Assembly: GCA_963704295.1 (NCBI GenBank)
Contig: OY969884.1
Location: 2,356,001-2,420,000 of the forward strand
DNA: 64,000 bases
Direction of reading: 5' to 3'
Source of the DNA: JACCVL01 sp963704295
Lineage (GTDB): Bacteria > Actinomycetota > Actinomycetes > Propionibacteriales > Nocardioidaceae
The translations under genes were made by a program, and so were the position numbers. Shown here one piece after another: positions 14,907 to 23,378 of this stretch. The notes under the pieces were generated by a model. The model searched no databases, was not told the origin of the DNA, and saw only the letters and a list, made by a program, of their open reading frames with translations. Numbering within the stretch: the stretch's first letter is position 1; each line of letters starts with the position of its first letter.

Positions 14907-16566
14907 CGGTGGTCTGCCGGGGGTAGGCGACCGAGGGGTCGGTGAGGACGTTGACGAGGTAGGGCACCGGTGACGCGAACGCCCGGTCCAGGGCAGCCCC
15001 GAGCTCACGCGGGTTCGCGACCGTCTCGCCATCACCACCAAGCGCTTGGACGACCGCGTCGTAGCGGGTGCCGGGCGCGAGGTCGGCAGCCACGTGGTAG
15101 CCGTAGAGCATCTGCATCGGCCCCTTCTCCAGCCCCCAGGTCGAGTTGTTGCCGACGATCATCACCAGCGGCAGGTCGTGCCGCACCGCCGTGTCGACGT
15201 CGAGCAGCGACAGCCCCGCAGCGCCGTCGCCGAACAGCACCACGACCTGCGCCGACGGACGGGAGATGCGAGCGGCGATCGCCGCCCCCATGCCCGCCCC
15301 CAGGCAGCCGTACGGGCCCGGGTCCAGCCAGCCGCCAGGACGGGCCGGCTCGACGAACTTGCCAGCGAAGGACACGAAGTCACCGCCGTCGCCGATGACG
15401 ACGCTGTCGTCGGCCAGTCGCGGGATCAGCTCGCCGTAGACGCGGGCCGGGTGGATGGGGTCGGCATCGGCGCGGAGCAGGTCGGCATCCCGGTCGACCG
15501 CTGCCGCGGCGGCACGCTGCAGCGCGTCCAGCCAGCCGGACCGATCCGGTGTGAAAGGCGCGACCGCGACCGCGTCCAGCAGGCCGTCGAGGCAGAGCGA
15601 CAGGTCGCCCGCGACCGCGGCCCCGAGGGTGACGTTGCCGGACACCTGGCCGGGGGAGTCCACGACGTGAACGACCGAGGCACGCGGCGTCCCGTCCTTG
15701 CCGCCGAAGGCGCCGTATCCGAGCCGGAAGTCCAGCGGCGCCCCCACCACGACAGCGAGGTCGCAGCGCCCGAGGGCGGTGGACCGGGCGCGGGTCACCA
15801 GCTGCGGGTCGCCGGCGGGGAGGATCCCGCGGCCCATCCCGTTGGCAATGACCGGCAGCCGCAGCTCTCGCGCCAGCCGGCGGGCCGACTCCTCAGCGCC
15901 GTCTGCCCACACGTCGGTGCCGAGCACGAGCACCGGCCGCTCGGCTGCGGCCAGCAGGCGGCCGGCCTCGGTCACCGCGTCCGGGTCGGCCGCTGCCGGC
16001 TCACGACGCGGAAGCCTCGGTGGTGGGGCCGTCGTGCGGCTGTAGAGCTGGTCCATGGGCACGTCGAGGAAGGCCGGTCCGCGGTGCGGAGAGCCGGCGA
16101 CGGTGAACGCCGCGGACATCCGGTCGGCGAGCACGTCCACCGACGGAACCGTCTCAGCGAGCCGGGTGACGGGGCCGACCAGCGGCGGGTGGTCCAGCTC
16201 CTGTAGCGCCCCGCGCCCCCAGGTGTGCGTGGGCGCCCGGCCGCCGACCACCACCAACGGCGACCCCGCGAAGGAGGCCTGTGCCAGCCCGCTCACGGTG
16301 TTCGTCACGCCCGGACCGGCCGTCACCACGGCGAGGCCGGGAGTCCGGGTGAGCTTTCCCGTCGCCTCGGCCGCGAACACGGCGGTCTGCTCGTGCCGGA
16401 CGTCGACGAGCCGCATCGGCGGGTCCGCCCTGACCGCGCCGTCGTACAGAGGGAACACGTGCGCACCGGACAGCGTGAACATGGTGCGAACACCGTGCGC
16501 GCGGGCCACGGCGACGGCATGCTCGCCGCCGTGGCCCTCCGTGCCTGCCGGCTGCGAGGTGGTCAC
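14899..16566 (-). CDS. Acetolactate synthase-like thiamine-diphosphate enzyme
   Basis: 555-residue enzyme of the acetohydroxyacid synthase / oxalyl-CoA decarboxylase / benzoylformate decarboxylase superfamily. The N-terminal pyrimidine domain has the catalytic Glu in V-R-H-E-Q-T-A, then V-V-T-A-G-P-G-V-T-N-T. The central domain lies about 185-320. The C-terminal diphosphate domain has the metal motif F-G-D-G-A-A-G-L-S-L followed by I-V-G-N-N-S-T-W-G. It resembles the IlvG/IlvX-like acetolactate synthases of actinobacteria, but no regulatory small subunit gene is adjacent, so a biosynthetic valine/isoleucine role is unlikely to be primary; another 2-oxoacid or acyl-CoA may be the substrate. 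GTG start 6 bases from a TAGCCT box. Confidence 0.8.
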   Translation of the reverse strand: MTTSQPAGTEGHGGEHAVAVARAHGVRTMFTLSGAHVFPLYDGAVRADPPMRLVDVRHEQTAVFAAEATGKLTRTPGLAVVTAGPGVTNTVSGLAQASFAGSPLVVVGGRAPTHTWGRGALQELDHPPLVGPVTRLAETVPSVDVLADRMSAAFTVAGSPHRGPAFLDVPMDQLYSRTTAPPPRLPRREPAAADPDAVTEAGRLLAAAERPVLVLGTDVWADGAEESARRLARELRLPVIANGMGRGILPAGDPQLVTRARSTALGRCDLAVVVGAPLDFRLGYGAFGGKDGTPRASVVHVVDSPGQVSGNVTLGAAVAGDLSLCLDGLLDAVAVAPFTPDRSGWLDALQRAAAAAVDRDADLLRADADPIHPARVYGELIPRLADDSVVIGDGGDFVSFAGKFVEPARPGGWLDPGPYGCLGAGMGAAIAARISRPSAQVVVLFGDGAAGLSLLDVDTAVRHDLPLVMIVGNNSTWGLEKGPMQMLYGYHVAADLAPGTRYDAVVQALGGDGETVANPRELGAALDRAFASPVPYLVNVLTDPSVAYPRQTTGV

Positions 16567-16572
16567 TCCCGC

Positions 16573-16578
16573 AGGCTA
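16573..16578 (-). promoter_or_regulatory. -10 box (TAGCCT) of a leaderless start, TPP-enzyme gene
   Basis: TAGCCT on the minus strand, 6 bases from the GTG at 16566. It overlaps the last codons of the symporter gene, so it gives the TPP enzyme its own promoter within a same-strand cluster. Confidence 0.4.
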
Positions 16579-18243
16579 CTGACGGGTGGCCTCGCCACCG
16601 GCGGCGTCCGAGGCGGCCACCGGCGCCGGGTCCACCCCGGCGTCCCCCGCGTCGGCGCGGTAGTCGTCCGACCGGGTGCCGTCGGTGCCCTCCGAGACCC
16701 CCATCGACCGGAACACGATCGTCAGAGCGACAGCCACCAGCAGGTTCAGCGCCACCGCGGTCAGTGCGATGTAGACCTTGGTCTCGTCGACGAACGGCGG
16801 CAGCGCGACCGGTGAGCCGAAGTGGGTCACGCTCGGATCGGTCGCGCTCGGCTGCAGGTAGGCGGTCCACGTTCCGTAGACCATGCCCGCGAGCCAGCCG
16901 GTGAGCAGCGCGTACCGGTGCAGCCAGCGGGTGTAGAGCCCGATCACGATGGCGGGCAGGGTCTGCAGGATCCAGATGCCGCCGAGCAGCTGCAGGTTGA
17001 TCGCGAACTCGTTCGGCAGCCCGAGCACGAAGACCAGCGCGCCGAGCTTCACCACCAGCGACAGCAGCTTTGCCTGCCGGGCCTCCTGGGCCGGAGTGGC
17101 GTCCGGCTTGAGGTAGGCCTTGTAGACGTTGCGCGTCCACAGGTTGGCCGCCGCGATGGACATGATCGCCGCCGGCACCAGGGCGCCGATCCCGACCGCC
17201 GCGAACGCGACGCCCGCGAACCAGCTCGGGAACTCGTTCTCGAACAGCTGCGGGATCGCGAGCTGGGCGTTGTCGACGTCCACGTTCGCGGCCACCGCGA
17301 CGTAGCCGAGCAGGGCCAGCAGCCCGAGCAGGAACGAGTACGCCGGCAGCAGCGCGGCGTTGCGCCGGATCACGTTACGGCTGCCGGTGGACAGCACCGC
17401 GGTGATCGAGTGCGGATACATGAACAGCGCCAGCGCCGAGCCGAGCGCGAGCGATCCGTACGCCCAGTGCGCCAGCTCGCTCGGGATCATGGCGGCGGTC
17501 GGTGCGCCACCGGCCTCGGTCGCGGCCTGGTTCGTGGCGTCGATCTTGTCCTGGGCGCTGCTGAAGATCTCGTCCCAGCCGCCGAGGTGGATCGGCAGGT
17601 AGATGACCGCCACCAAGATGACGATGTAGATCAGCGTGTCCTTGACGAAGGCGATCAATGCCGGGGCGCGCAGCCCCGAGGTGTACGTGTAGGCGGCGAG
17701 GATGGCGAACGCGATGAGCAGCGGCAGGTCCCGCTCCAGCAGCGACGCGTCGGCGTCGCCGCCGATGCCCATCACCTCGAGCACCACCTGAATGCCGACC
17801 AGCTGCAGCGCGATGTAGGGCATCGTCGCGAGGATCCCGGTGGCGGCGACCGCGAGCGACAGCCCGCGGGAGTCGTACCTGCCCTGCACGAAGTCGGCCG
17901 GGGTGACGTAGCCGTGCCGGTGCGACACCGACCACAGGCGGGGCAGGAAGATGAAGATGATCGGGTAGACGACGATCGTGTACGGCACCGCGAAGAAGCC
18001 GACCGCGCTGCCGGCGTACAGCAGCGCCGGGACCGCGATGAACGTATAGGCGGTGTAGAGGTCGCCGCCGATGAGGAACCACGCGATGAAGGTGCCGAAG
18101 CCCCGACCGCCGAGCCCCCACTCGTCGAGGCTCTCCAGCGTGTCTCCCTTGCGCCAGCGTGCCGCGACGAAGCCCATCGCCGTGACCAGCAGGAAGAAGA
18201 ACATGAAGACGACGAGCGCCACCATGTCCACATCGCCGCTCAT
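16576..18243 (-). CDS. Sodium:solute symporter, monocarboxylate permease type
   Basis: 555-residue transporter of the SSS family with about 13 membrane helices. Signature regions are the N-terminal W-G-L-G-G-R-G-F-G-T-F-I-A-W-F-L-I-G-G-D-L-Y-T motif around the sodium site, G-Y-V-T-P-A-D-F-V-Q-G-R-Y-D, and A-A-I-M-S-I-A-A-A-N-L-W-T-R-N-V-Y-K, the last typical of MctP-like carriers for lactate, pyruvate or other short acids. The C-terminal 50 residues are acidic and probably cytoplasmic. The ATG at 18243 overlaps the stop of a DUF3311 gene; this pair is a recurrent unit for carboxylate uptake. Placement beside a 2-oxoacid-type TPP enzyme suggests shared carboxylate metabolism, which is inference. 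Confidence 0.85.
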   Translation of the reverse strand: MSGDVDMVALVVFMFFFLLVTAMGFVAARWRKGDTLESLDEWGLGGRGFGTFIAWFLIGGDLYTAYTFIAVPALLYAGSAVGFFAVPYTIVVYPIIFIFLPRLWSVSHRHGYVTPADFVQGRYDSRGLSLAVAATGILATMPYIALQLVGIQVVLEVMGIGGDADASLLERDLPLLIAFAILAAYTYTSGLRAPALIAFVKDTLIYIVILVAVIYLPIHLGGWDEIFSSAQDKIDATNQAATEAGGAPTAAMIPSELAHWAYGSLALGSALALFMYPHSITAVLSTGSRNVIRRNAALLPAYSFLLGLLALLGYVAVAANVDVDNAQLAIPQLFENEFPSWFAGVAFAAVGIGALVPAAIMSIAAANLWTRNVYKAYLKPDATPAQEARQAKLLSLVVKLGALVFVLGLPNEFAINLQLLGGIWILQTLPAIVIGLYTRWLHRYALLTGWLAGMVYGTWTAYLQPSATDPSVTHFGSPVALPPFVDETKVYIALTAVALNLLVAVALTIVFRSMGVSEGTDGTRSDDYRADAGDAGVDPAPVAASDAAGGEATRQ

Positions 18244-18512
18244 CGGCTGCGCCCCTTGTTCTCGTGCCGGGACACGACGAGGAAGGCGATCCACACCAGC
18301 ACCGCAGCCATCGGGATGAGCGCGAACTGGAACCAGAAGAAGAACGGCACGCCGCCGAGGTCGGGGCTCTCCCGGGCATAGAGCGGGACCATCAGCGGCA
18401 GCACGATCGGGATGCCGAGAAGCACCCCGAGCAGCACCTTGGTCCCCGTGGGAATCGGCGGTCGCTGCCGGGGAGCGGCGGTCTCTCGACCGGAGGGATC
18501 GTGGGCGGGCAT
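18240..18512 (-). CDS. DUF3311 small membrane protein, symporter partner
   Basis: 90-residue protein with two membrane helices (about residues 24-46 and 55-80) separated by a short loop with P-D-L-G-G-V-P-F-F-F-W-F-Q-F. This matches DUF3311 proteins, which occur immediately upstream of sodium:monocarboxylate symporters and are probably accessory subunits. The ATG at 18512 is preferred over one 10 codons upstream because a GGAGG lies 6 bases before it. Its stop overlaps the symporter start by 4 bases (ATGA). The C-terminus (S-R-H-E-N-K-G-R-S-R) is positively charged and likely cytoplasmic. Confidence 0.78.
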   Translation of the reverse strand: MPAHDPSGRETAAPRQRPPIPTGTKVLLGVLLGIPIVLPLMVPLYARESPDLGGVPFFFWFQFALIPMAAVLVWIAFLVVSRHENKGRSR

Positions 18513-18627
18513 GCCGGACCTCCACGCTGCAGGGGACCACACACGGCTGAGACCTCGCGTATGCGGCGAAAGCGGACGGCGCGGAGACTACCGCGTTGTC
18601 GCCGCCGCGCCCAGGGTTGACCGGCTG

Positions 18628-19560
18628 TCAGTCCGGCCGGGGTGCCACCGGGGCGAACAGCCACGGCCGGGCCGCCCGCAGCTCGGCCTGCACGGCCAGC
18701 ACGACGTCGGCGCGAGCGGGTGGGGTGCCGCCGAAAAGCTCGGCGTCGCCCGGCACGTCCGGCCGGCCCCGCACCCCGAGCAGCAGCTGCGCGTGGAGGG
18801 CGTGCAGGAAGCCGTGCGCCCGTGCCGCCGCCCCGTCCTCTGCCGGCCCGGTCGCGGGCAGCACCCCCGGCTGCGTGGGTTCCCCGGATCCGGACCGCGC
18901 GGCTTGCCCGAGCCGGGCCACCCACCCGGTGACCCGATCGCCGTGGACCAGACCGCGGTGCAGGACCGTCAGCACGGCGTACGCGAGCCGGTCGGTCTCG
19001 TCGGGCTGCCAGCGGTGCGCGCTCGGCGCCGCCAGCCGCTCGTGCACCACGTCGAGCAGCACCTCGAGCTCCGCGGTCCCGAAGTGCCGAGACCGCGCCA
19101 GCGCCCCGAGCACCTCCGCGCCGTGTGCGAGGCAGTGCGCGCCACCGCGGCCGGGCACGGCTCCTCGCAGGTCCCGCTCGCGCACGTACCAGGTGGCGGC
19201 CCGGTCGCCCCATCGCAGCACAGCGTCGTCGGTGAGCAGGTGCTTGTCGTTGTCCCGCTCGACGGCGCGGGCCAGGACTCTCGCGGAGCAGGAGCGGCGG
19301 AAGACGGTGTCCGCACCGTCCTCGCCCAGTCCGGTCCGCAACCCCGCGGAGATGCCGTCACCCAGCGCGGCAAGCACGTCGTCGAACACGCCCTCGGCCA
19401 GCCACCGCAGCAGCACGGCGCACGCCAGCCCGTCCCGCCGCTGCGGGTCGGGGTCACCCAACATCGAGACCAACTCGGTGGTCAGCTCGGTCAGACTGCG
19501 GTCCGCGGGGACCCGGCAGTCCGCGTCCAGCACGGCTTGCCAGTAGCGCAGCGAGGACAC
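18628..19560 (-). CDS. DUF2785 domain protein
   Basis: 310-residue, mostly helical protein. The order of segments matches DUF2785: an N-terminal region with L-A-C-A-V-L-L-R-W-L-A-E-G-V-F-D, a central R-E-R-D-L-R-G-A-V-P-G-R-G-G-A-H-C-L-A-H-G-A-E (conserved D-x-R-G-x-x-x-x-x-G-W/A-x-H pattern of the family), and a C-terminal helical part. There is no signal peptide or membrane segment. Function is not known. The GTG at 19560 is divergent from the histidine kinase gene, with 76 bases between. No operon partner is evident. Confidence 0.65.
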   Translation of the reverse strand: MSSLRYWQAVLDADCRVPADRSLTELTTELVSMLGDPDPQRRDGLACAVLLRWLAEGVFDDVLAALGDGISAGLRTGLGEDGADTVFRRSCSARVLARAVERDNDKHLLTDDAVLRWGDRAATWYVRERDLRGAVPGRGGAHCLAHGAEVLGALARSRHFGTAELEVLLDVVHERLAAPSAHRWQPDETDRLAYAVLTVLHRGLVHGDRVTGWVARLGQAARSGSGEPTQPGVLPATGPAEDGAAARAHGFLHALHAQLLLGVRGRPDVPGDAELFGGTPPARADVVLAVQAELRAARPWLFAPVAPRPD

Positions 19561-19624
19561 CTGGGCATCCTGGCACGCGGCCTGCCCCCGTGGGCGTGCT
19601 GCCGGGAGCGGTCAGGTCGCCGCC

Positions 19625-19630
19625 TAGGCT
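19625..19630 (+). promoter_or_regulatory. -10 box (TAGGCT) of a leaderless start, pdtaS
   Basis: TAGGCT ends 6 bases before the GTG at 19637, with no ribosome-binding sequence. Confidence 0.45.
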
Positions 19631-19636
19631 CCCGGG

Positions 19637-21103
19637 GTGCCCTCCCTCGACGACGTGGTTCACCGGCACACGGCCCTCGGTCCGGAGGACCTGGAGTGGC
19701 TGCACCGTCTCGTCGCCGACTGGCAGATCGTCGCCGACCTGTCCTTCGCCGATCTGTTGCTCTGGCTGCCCGACGTCGAGTCCGGCGGGTTCTGGGTCGG
19801 TGCCCAGATGCGTCCGACCACGGGCCCGACGGCCTACGTCGACGACATGGTCGGCGGTTTCGTCCCGCATGGTCGCCGGCCGTTGCTGGACGCCGCGTGG
19901 GCGCAGCAGCGCATCGTGCGGGAGGGGGACCCGGAGTGGCGCGACGACGTGCCGGTGCGGGTGGAGGCGATCCCGGTGCGGCGGGGAGACCGCCTGCTCG
20001 GCGTGGTCGGACGCTCGACGAACCTGCTCGGCATCCGGACACCCAGCCGGCTCGAACTGTCCTACCTCCAGACCGCCGCGGACCTGACCCGGATGATCGC
20101 GGAGGGCCGCTTCCCCTACCTGGGTGAACGGTCCGATCTCGAGGAGGCCATGCGGGTCGGGGACGGCTTCGTCCGGGTCGACGCCGGTGGTGCCGTGACC
20201 TACGCCAGCCCGAACGCGTTGTCCGCGCTGCGACGGCTCGGCCTCGCCACCGATCCGGTCGGCGGCAGGCTGGTGGACGCGGTGGGGGGTCTCGTCCCGC
20301 CGTCGGCCGAGCCGGTGGCCGACTCGGTCACCGCGGTTCTGATCGGCGGCGTCCCGCGAGCGACCGAGGTGGAGAACGCGAACGCTGCCCTGGTGCTGCG
20401 CTCGATCCCGTTGCTGACGGCAGGGGAGCGCATCGGTGCGCTGCTGCTCCTCCGCGACGTCACCGAGCTGCGGTACCGGGAACGCGAGCTGGTCACCAAG
20501 GAGGCGACCATCCGCGAGATCCACCACCGGGTGAAGAACAACCTGCAGACGGTGGCCGCGCTGTTGCGGCTGCAGGCGCGGCGGATCGAGGCACCAGAGG
20601 CGCGGCAGGCGCTGCAGGAGGCGATCCGCCGGGTGGGGTCGATCGCCGTGGTGCACGACATGCTCAGCCAGTCACCGGACGAGACGGTCCAGGCCGACGA
20701 GGTGGTGGACCGGTTGTGCCGGATGGTGGTGGAGGTGCTGACGGCCGATTCGCCGGCGCAGGTGACGATCGAGCGGGAGGGGTCCTTCGGGTCGGTGCCC
20801 GCCGACGTGGCCACGCCGCTCGCGATGGTGCTGACCGAGCTGATGCAGAACGCGGTGGAGCATGGCTTCGACGGTGGGCGGGGCCAGGTCCGGGTATGTG
20901 CCCGGCGGACCCGGAGCCGCCTGGAGGTGTCGGTCGAGGACGACGGGGTCGGACTGCCCGCCGATTTCGACCCGGAGGGGTCGCTGAGCCTGGGGCTGGC
21001 GATCGTGCGCACGCTGGTGCACAACGAGCTCGGCGGTGAGCTGTCGTTCGGCAACCGGTCCGGGGGCGGGGCGTCGGTCCGGCTCAGCCTGCCGCCGGCC
21101 TGA
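19637..21103 (+). CDS. pdtaS: Sensor histidine kinase PdtaS-like (GAF-PAS-HisKA_2)
   Basis: 488-residue cytosolic histidine kinase without membrane segments. The N-terminal half is a GAF domain (about 5-150) and a PAS domain (about 165-280); the kinase core begins with E-I-H-H-R-V-K-N-N-L-Q-T-V, where His296/His297 include the phospho-acceptor, and continues with N-box L-M-Q-N-A-V-E-H-G-F, G1 E-D-D-G-V-G-L-P and a late G-L-A-I-V-R-T. The HisKA_2 type and adjacency to whiB1 match M. tuberculosis PdtaS (Rv3220c), which phosphorylates an ANTAR response regulator encoded elsewhere. No ANTAR regulator is in this window. Leaderless-type GTG start. Confidence 0.9.
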   Translation: MPSLDDVVHRHTALGPEDLEWLHRLVADWQIVADLSFADLLLWLPDVESGGFWVGAQMRPTTGPTAYVDDMVGGFVPHGRRPLLDAAWAQQRIVREGDPEWRDDVPVRVEAIPVRRGDRLLGVVGRSTNLLGIRTPSRLELSYLQTAADLTRMIAEGRFPYLGERSDLEEAMRVGDGFVRVDAGGAVTYASPNALSALRRLGLATDPVGGRLVDAVGGLVPPSAEPVADSVTAVLIGGVPRATEVENANAALVLRSIPLLTAGERIGALLLLRDVTELRYRERELVTKEATIREIHHRVKNNLQTVAALLRLQARRIEAPEARQALQEAIRRVGSIAVVHDMLSQSPDETVQADEVVDRLCRMVVEVLTADSPAQVTIEREGSFGSVPADVATPLAMVLTELMQNAVEHGFDGGRGQVRVCARRTRSRLEVSVEDDGVGLPADFDPEGSLSLGLAIVRTLVHNELGGELSFGNRSGGGASVRLSLPPA

Positions 21104-21121
21104 GCGCGCTGGACCGGCTGA

Positions 21122-21373
21122 TCAGCCGGTGCGGAGGCGCGCGCGGGCGGTGCGCCGCTTGAGCGCCCGACGCTCGTCCTCGCTCAGACCGCCCCACACC
21201 CCGTGGTCTTGCCCGGACTCGAGCGCCCAGGCCAGGCACTGCTCGCGCACATCACAGCGGCGGCAGATGGCTTTCGCGTCCTCGATCTGCAGGATCGCCG
21301 GGCCGGTGTTCCCGATCGGGAAGAACAGCTCCGGGTCCTCGTCGAGGCACGCTGCACGGTGGCGCCAGTCCAC
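21122..21373 (-). CDS. whiB1: WhiB1 iron-sulfur transcription regulator
   Basis: 83-residue WhiB family protein carrying a [4Fe-4S] cluster that senses nitric oxide and binds the housekeeping sigma factor. The four ligands are Cys9, Cys37, Cys40 and Cys46 (A-A-C-L, then C-R-R-C and R-E-Q-C-L). The family G-V-W-G-G turn is present, followed by a basic C-terminal tail (A-L-K-R-R-T-A-R-A-R). GTG start at 21373 with AAGGAG 8 bases upstream. Convergent with pdtaS as in M. tuberculosis Rv3219/Rv3220c. A near-perfect CRP-type site lies at 21426-21441. Confidence 0.94.
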   Translation of the reverse strand: MDWRHRAACLDEDPELFFPIGNTGPAILQIEDAKAICRRCDVREQCLAWALESGQDHGVWGGLSEDERRALKRRTARARLRTG

Positions 21374-21425
21374 GGGGCGGCTCCTTCGTCGGTCAGCGGG
21401 TACCGGTCCTCCCGGACGCCCCGCA

Positions 21426-21441
21426 TGTGAACTCGTTCACT
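21426..21441. promoter_or_regulatory. CRP/Cmr-type operator upstream of whiB1
   Basis: TGTGA-ACTCGT-TCACT, nine of ten matches to the CRP half-sites TGTGA-N6-TCACA, with a perfect inner palindrome GTGAAC-TC-GTTCAC. It is centred about 60 bases before the whiB1 start. In M. tuberculosis the CRP-family protein Rv3676 binds similar sites upstream of whiB1 (established); the site here is read from sequence. Confidence 0.7.
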
Positions 21442-21642
21442 AGCTGGGACGAAGAGCAGCGCGCTTTCGACGCAGACTGCTCCCCGTGATGTACGGCGGG
21501 CAAGCGCGTCACCTGACCGCAGACACCTCTAGCCTGACAACGAACGGCCCGGCACACAACCCCTGGCCGTCGCTGCGCGATGTCGAGTCGGTCACAAGGG
21601 GTCACCGTCGACCGGCTCTCGCCGCCGTGCCAGGCTGACACA

Positions 21643-22080
21643 GTGGCTGTCAGACCGCGACCCGAGGCCGACGACGCCGGGTCCCGGGGCACGGCCGGAC
21701 CGGGCAGCGGCGGGCCGCGCTGGCTCGCGGCCGCCATCGTGCTTGTCGAGGCGGCAGCGTTCCTCGCGCTGACGGGCGGCGAGGTCGTCGCGCTGGTGCG
21801 AGACGGAGCCGCGGCGGCGGCGCCGCCGGCCGTGTTCTTCGCCGCCTGCGCCCTCGGCTTGGCCTGGTGCGCCCGCGGACTGGTCCAGCGGGAGTCCTGG
21901 AGCAGGGGACCGCTGCTGGCGGCGCAACTGCTGCTGCTGGCCCTGGCCTGGAGCTACCGCCAGCCGTACCCCGTCCTCGCCGTCGCGGTGGCCACCGCAG
22001 CCGTGCTCACGCTGGCACTGCTGGTCCTCCCCTCCACGACCCGGGCTCTCGCCGAGCCGCGCGGCGACGAAGCGACCTGA
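21643..22080 (+). CDS. Small integral membrane protein, unknown function
   Basis: 145-residue protein with four predicted membrane helices (about residues 28-50, 60-82, 90-108 and 112-132), hydrophilic Gly/Pro-rich N-terminus and acidic C-terminus. I cannot assign a family by motif. Its place next to whiB1 is like that of the conserved membrane protein Rv3217c in M. tuberculosis, of similar size, which makes homology plausible but unproven. GTG start at 21643 follows a CAGGCT box by 7 bases. It converges with sigF: its stop (22078-22080) abuts the sigF stop. Confidence 0.6.
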   Translation: MAVRPRPEADDAGSRGTAGPGSGGPRWLAAAIVLVEAAAFLALTGGEVVALVRDGAAAAAPPAVFFAACALGLAWCARGLVQRESWSRGPLLAAQLLLLALAWSYRQPYPVLAVAVATAAVLTLALLVLPSTTRALAEPRGDEAT

Positions 22081-22857
22081 TCAGGATCCGGCGTCGAGCT
22101 CCGCGCGTAGCACCGCCAGCGATCGGCTCAGCAGCCGGGAGACGTGCATCTGCGACATGCCGACCTCGGCGGCGATCTGGGACTGGGTCAGCTGACGGAA
22201 GAAGCGCAGGCACACGATGGTGCGCTCGCGGGGGGGCAGCCGGCACAGCAGCGGGCGGAGCGACTCGCGCAGCTCGACGGTCTCCAGCGCGTCGTCCACG
22301 TCGCCGAGAGTCTCACCGACGCTGCTCCCGTCGACCAGGGCCAGGTCGGGGGCGTCCAGAGACAGCGTGGAGTAGGCGTTGGCGGACTCCAGGGCCTCCA
22401 AGACCTCGTCCTCGCTCACTCCGACCCGGTCGGCGATCTCGGCCACCGTGGGGGAGCGACCGAGCGTCTGCGTCAGCTCGTCGGTCACACCGGTGAGTGC
22501 CAGCCGCAGGTCCTGGAGCCGCCGGGGGACCCGGATCGACCAGCCCTTGTCCCGGAACCAGCGCTTGATCTCGCCGACGATCGTCGGAGTCGCGTACGTC
22601 GAGAACTCCACGCCGCGCTCCGGCTCGAACCGGTCGACCGCTTTGATCAGGCCGATGGTGCCCACCTGCACGAGGTCCTCGACCGCCTCGCCCCGGTTGC
22701 CGAAGCGCCGGGCCAGGTGCTCCACCAGCGGGAGGTGCAGGGCCACCAGGTCCGAGCGCACCTGCGCCCAGCGGGCGTCGTCGGGATGGAGGCTGCGCAA
22801 CAGCGCGAAGTCGCTGTGCGACCTGGCCCTCAGCTCTGCGATCCCGTCGGCACTCAC
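22081..22857 (-). CDS. sigF: RNA polymerase sigma factor SigF (SigB/F/G group)
   Basis: 258-residue group 3 sigma factor for general stress or stationary-phase genes. Region 2: Y/L-V-E-H-L-A-R-R-F, D-L-V-Q-V-G-T-I-G-L-I-K-A-V-D-R-F, F-S-T-Y-A-T-P-T-I-V-G-E-I-K-R-W-F-R-D. Region 3: R-V-P-R-R-L-Q-D-L. Region 4: L-P-P-R-E-R-T-I-V-C-L-R-F-F followed by helix-turn-helix S-Q-I-A-A-E-V-G-M-S-Q-M-H-V-S-R-L-L. The GTG at 22857 lies 11 bases after the rsbW stop, so the two are co-transcribed and the sigma factor is made together with its antagonist. No RsbV-type anti-anti-sigma gene is adjacent. Confidence 0.92.
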   Translation of the reverse strand: MSADGIAELRARSHSDFALLRSLHPDDARWAQVRSDLVALHLPLVEHLARRFGNRGEAVEDLVQVGTIGLIKAVDRFEPERGVEFSTYATPTIVGEIKRWFRDKGWSIRVPRRLQDLRLALTGVTDELTQTLGRSPTVAEIADRVGVSEDEVLEALESANAYSTLSLDAPDLALVDGSSVGETLGDVDDALETVELRESLRPLLCRLPPRERTIVCLRFFRQLTQSQIAAEVGMSQMHVSRLLSRSLAVLRAELDAGS

Positions 22858-22868
22858 GTGGGGCGTCC

Positions 22869-23282
22869 TCAGTCCTCGATGCCCCCGCGGACGCGGGCGA
22901 GCGTGATCACCAGGTCCGAGCCCACGACCTCCATGTCGAGGCTGCTGGTGAGCGCAGCGAGCACCGTCCAGGAGAAGCCCTCGCTGGAGGGGACCATCGG
23001 ACGGTCGCAGCTGGCGCTGGCCCGGACGCGGAGTGCGTTCGGTTCGAGGCCGAAGGACACCCGGACGGTGGAGTCCGCCCGGGCCTGCTTCAGCAGCAGG
23101 GCGCACGCCTCGTCGACGGCGATGCGAAGGTCCTCGATGTCGTCCAGCGTGAAGTCCAGCCGGGCGCCGAGCCCGGCCGCTGCCGTCCGGACGACGGACA
23201 GGTAGAGGCTGTCGGCGGGCACCGACAAGACCACTTCCGCCCGCTCAGCGGTCTGTGACCCCCGTGGCTGCCCTTCGAACAC
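22869..23282 (-). CDS. rsbW: Anti-sigma factor RsbW/UsfX (HATPase)
   Basis: 137-residue protein kinase/anti-sigma factor expected to bind SigF and keep it from RNA polymerase. It contains the GHKL ATPase N-box helix D-D-I-E-D-L-R-I-A-V-D-E-A-C and a C-terminal strand region (D-L-V-I-T-L-A-R-V). As in mycobacterial UsfX, the N-box lacks the canonical Glu-x-x-x-Asn form, so kinase activity may be weak; that is inferred from the motif. GTG start at 23282. It heads the rsbW-sigF unit; I looked for a SigF-type promoter (GTTT-N16-GGGTA) in the 94 bases upstream and found no convincing one. Confidence 0.85.
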   Translation of the reverse strand: MFEGQPRGSQTAERAEVVLSVPADSLYLSVVRTAAAGLGARLDFTLDDIEDLRIAVDEACALLLKQARADSTVRVSFGLEPNALRVRASASCDRPMVPSSEGFSWTVLAALTSSLDMEVVGSDLVITLARVRGGIED

Positions 23283-23345
23283 GACGGTCCGACCCCTCCT
23301 CCGCCACGACCGACCAGCCGGTCAGTCGATCACGCGCACCCTATC

Positions 23346-23378
23346 GAGCGCGATGTCGAGCTCTCATTCGACGCGCTC
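23346..23378 (-). terminator. Hairpin after sodN
   Basis: GAGCGCG (23346-23352) pairs perfectly with CGCGCTC (23372-23378), with inner TCGA/TCGA pairing and an 8-base loop. It begins at the sodN stop on the minus strand and would fold in the sodN transcript before rsbW. There is no U-tract, so it may stabilise the 3' end rather than terminate alone. Confidence 0.4.

Noticed and set aside
23283..23345. SigF-dependent promoter upstream of rsbW
   Set aside because: A GGGTGC is present on the minus strand but no GTTT lies at the needed distance, so the match is not supportable.
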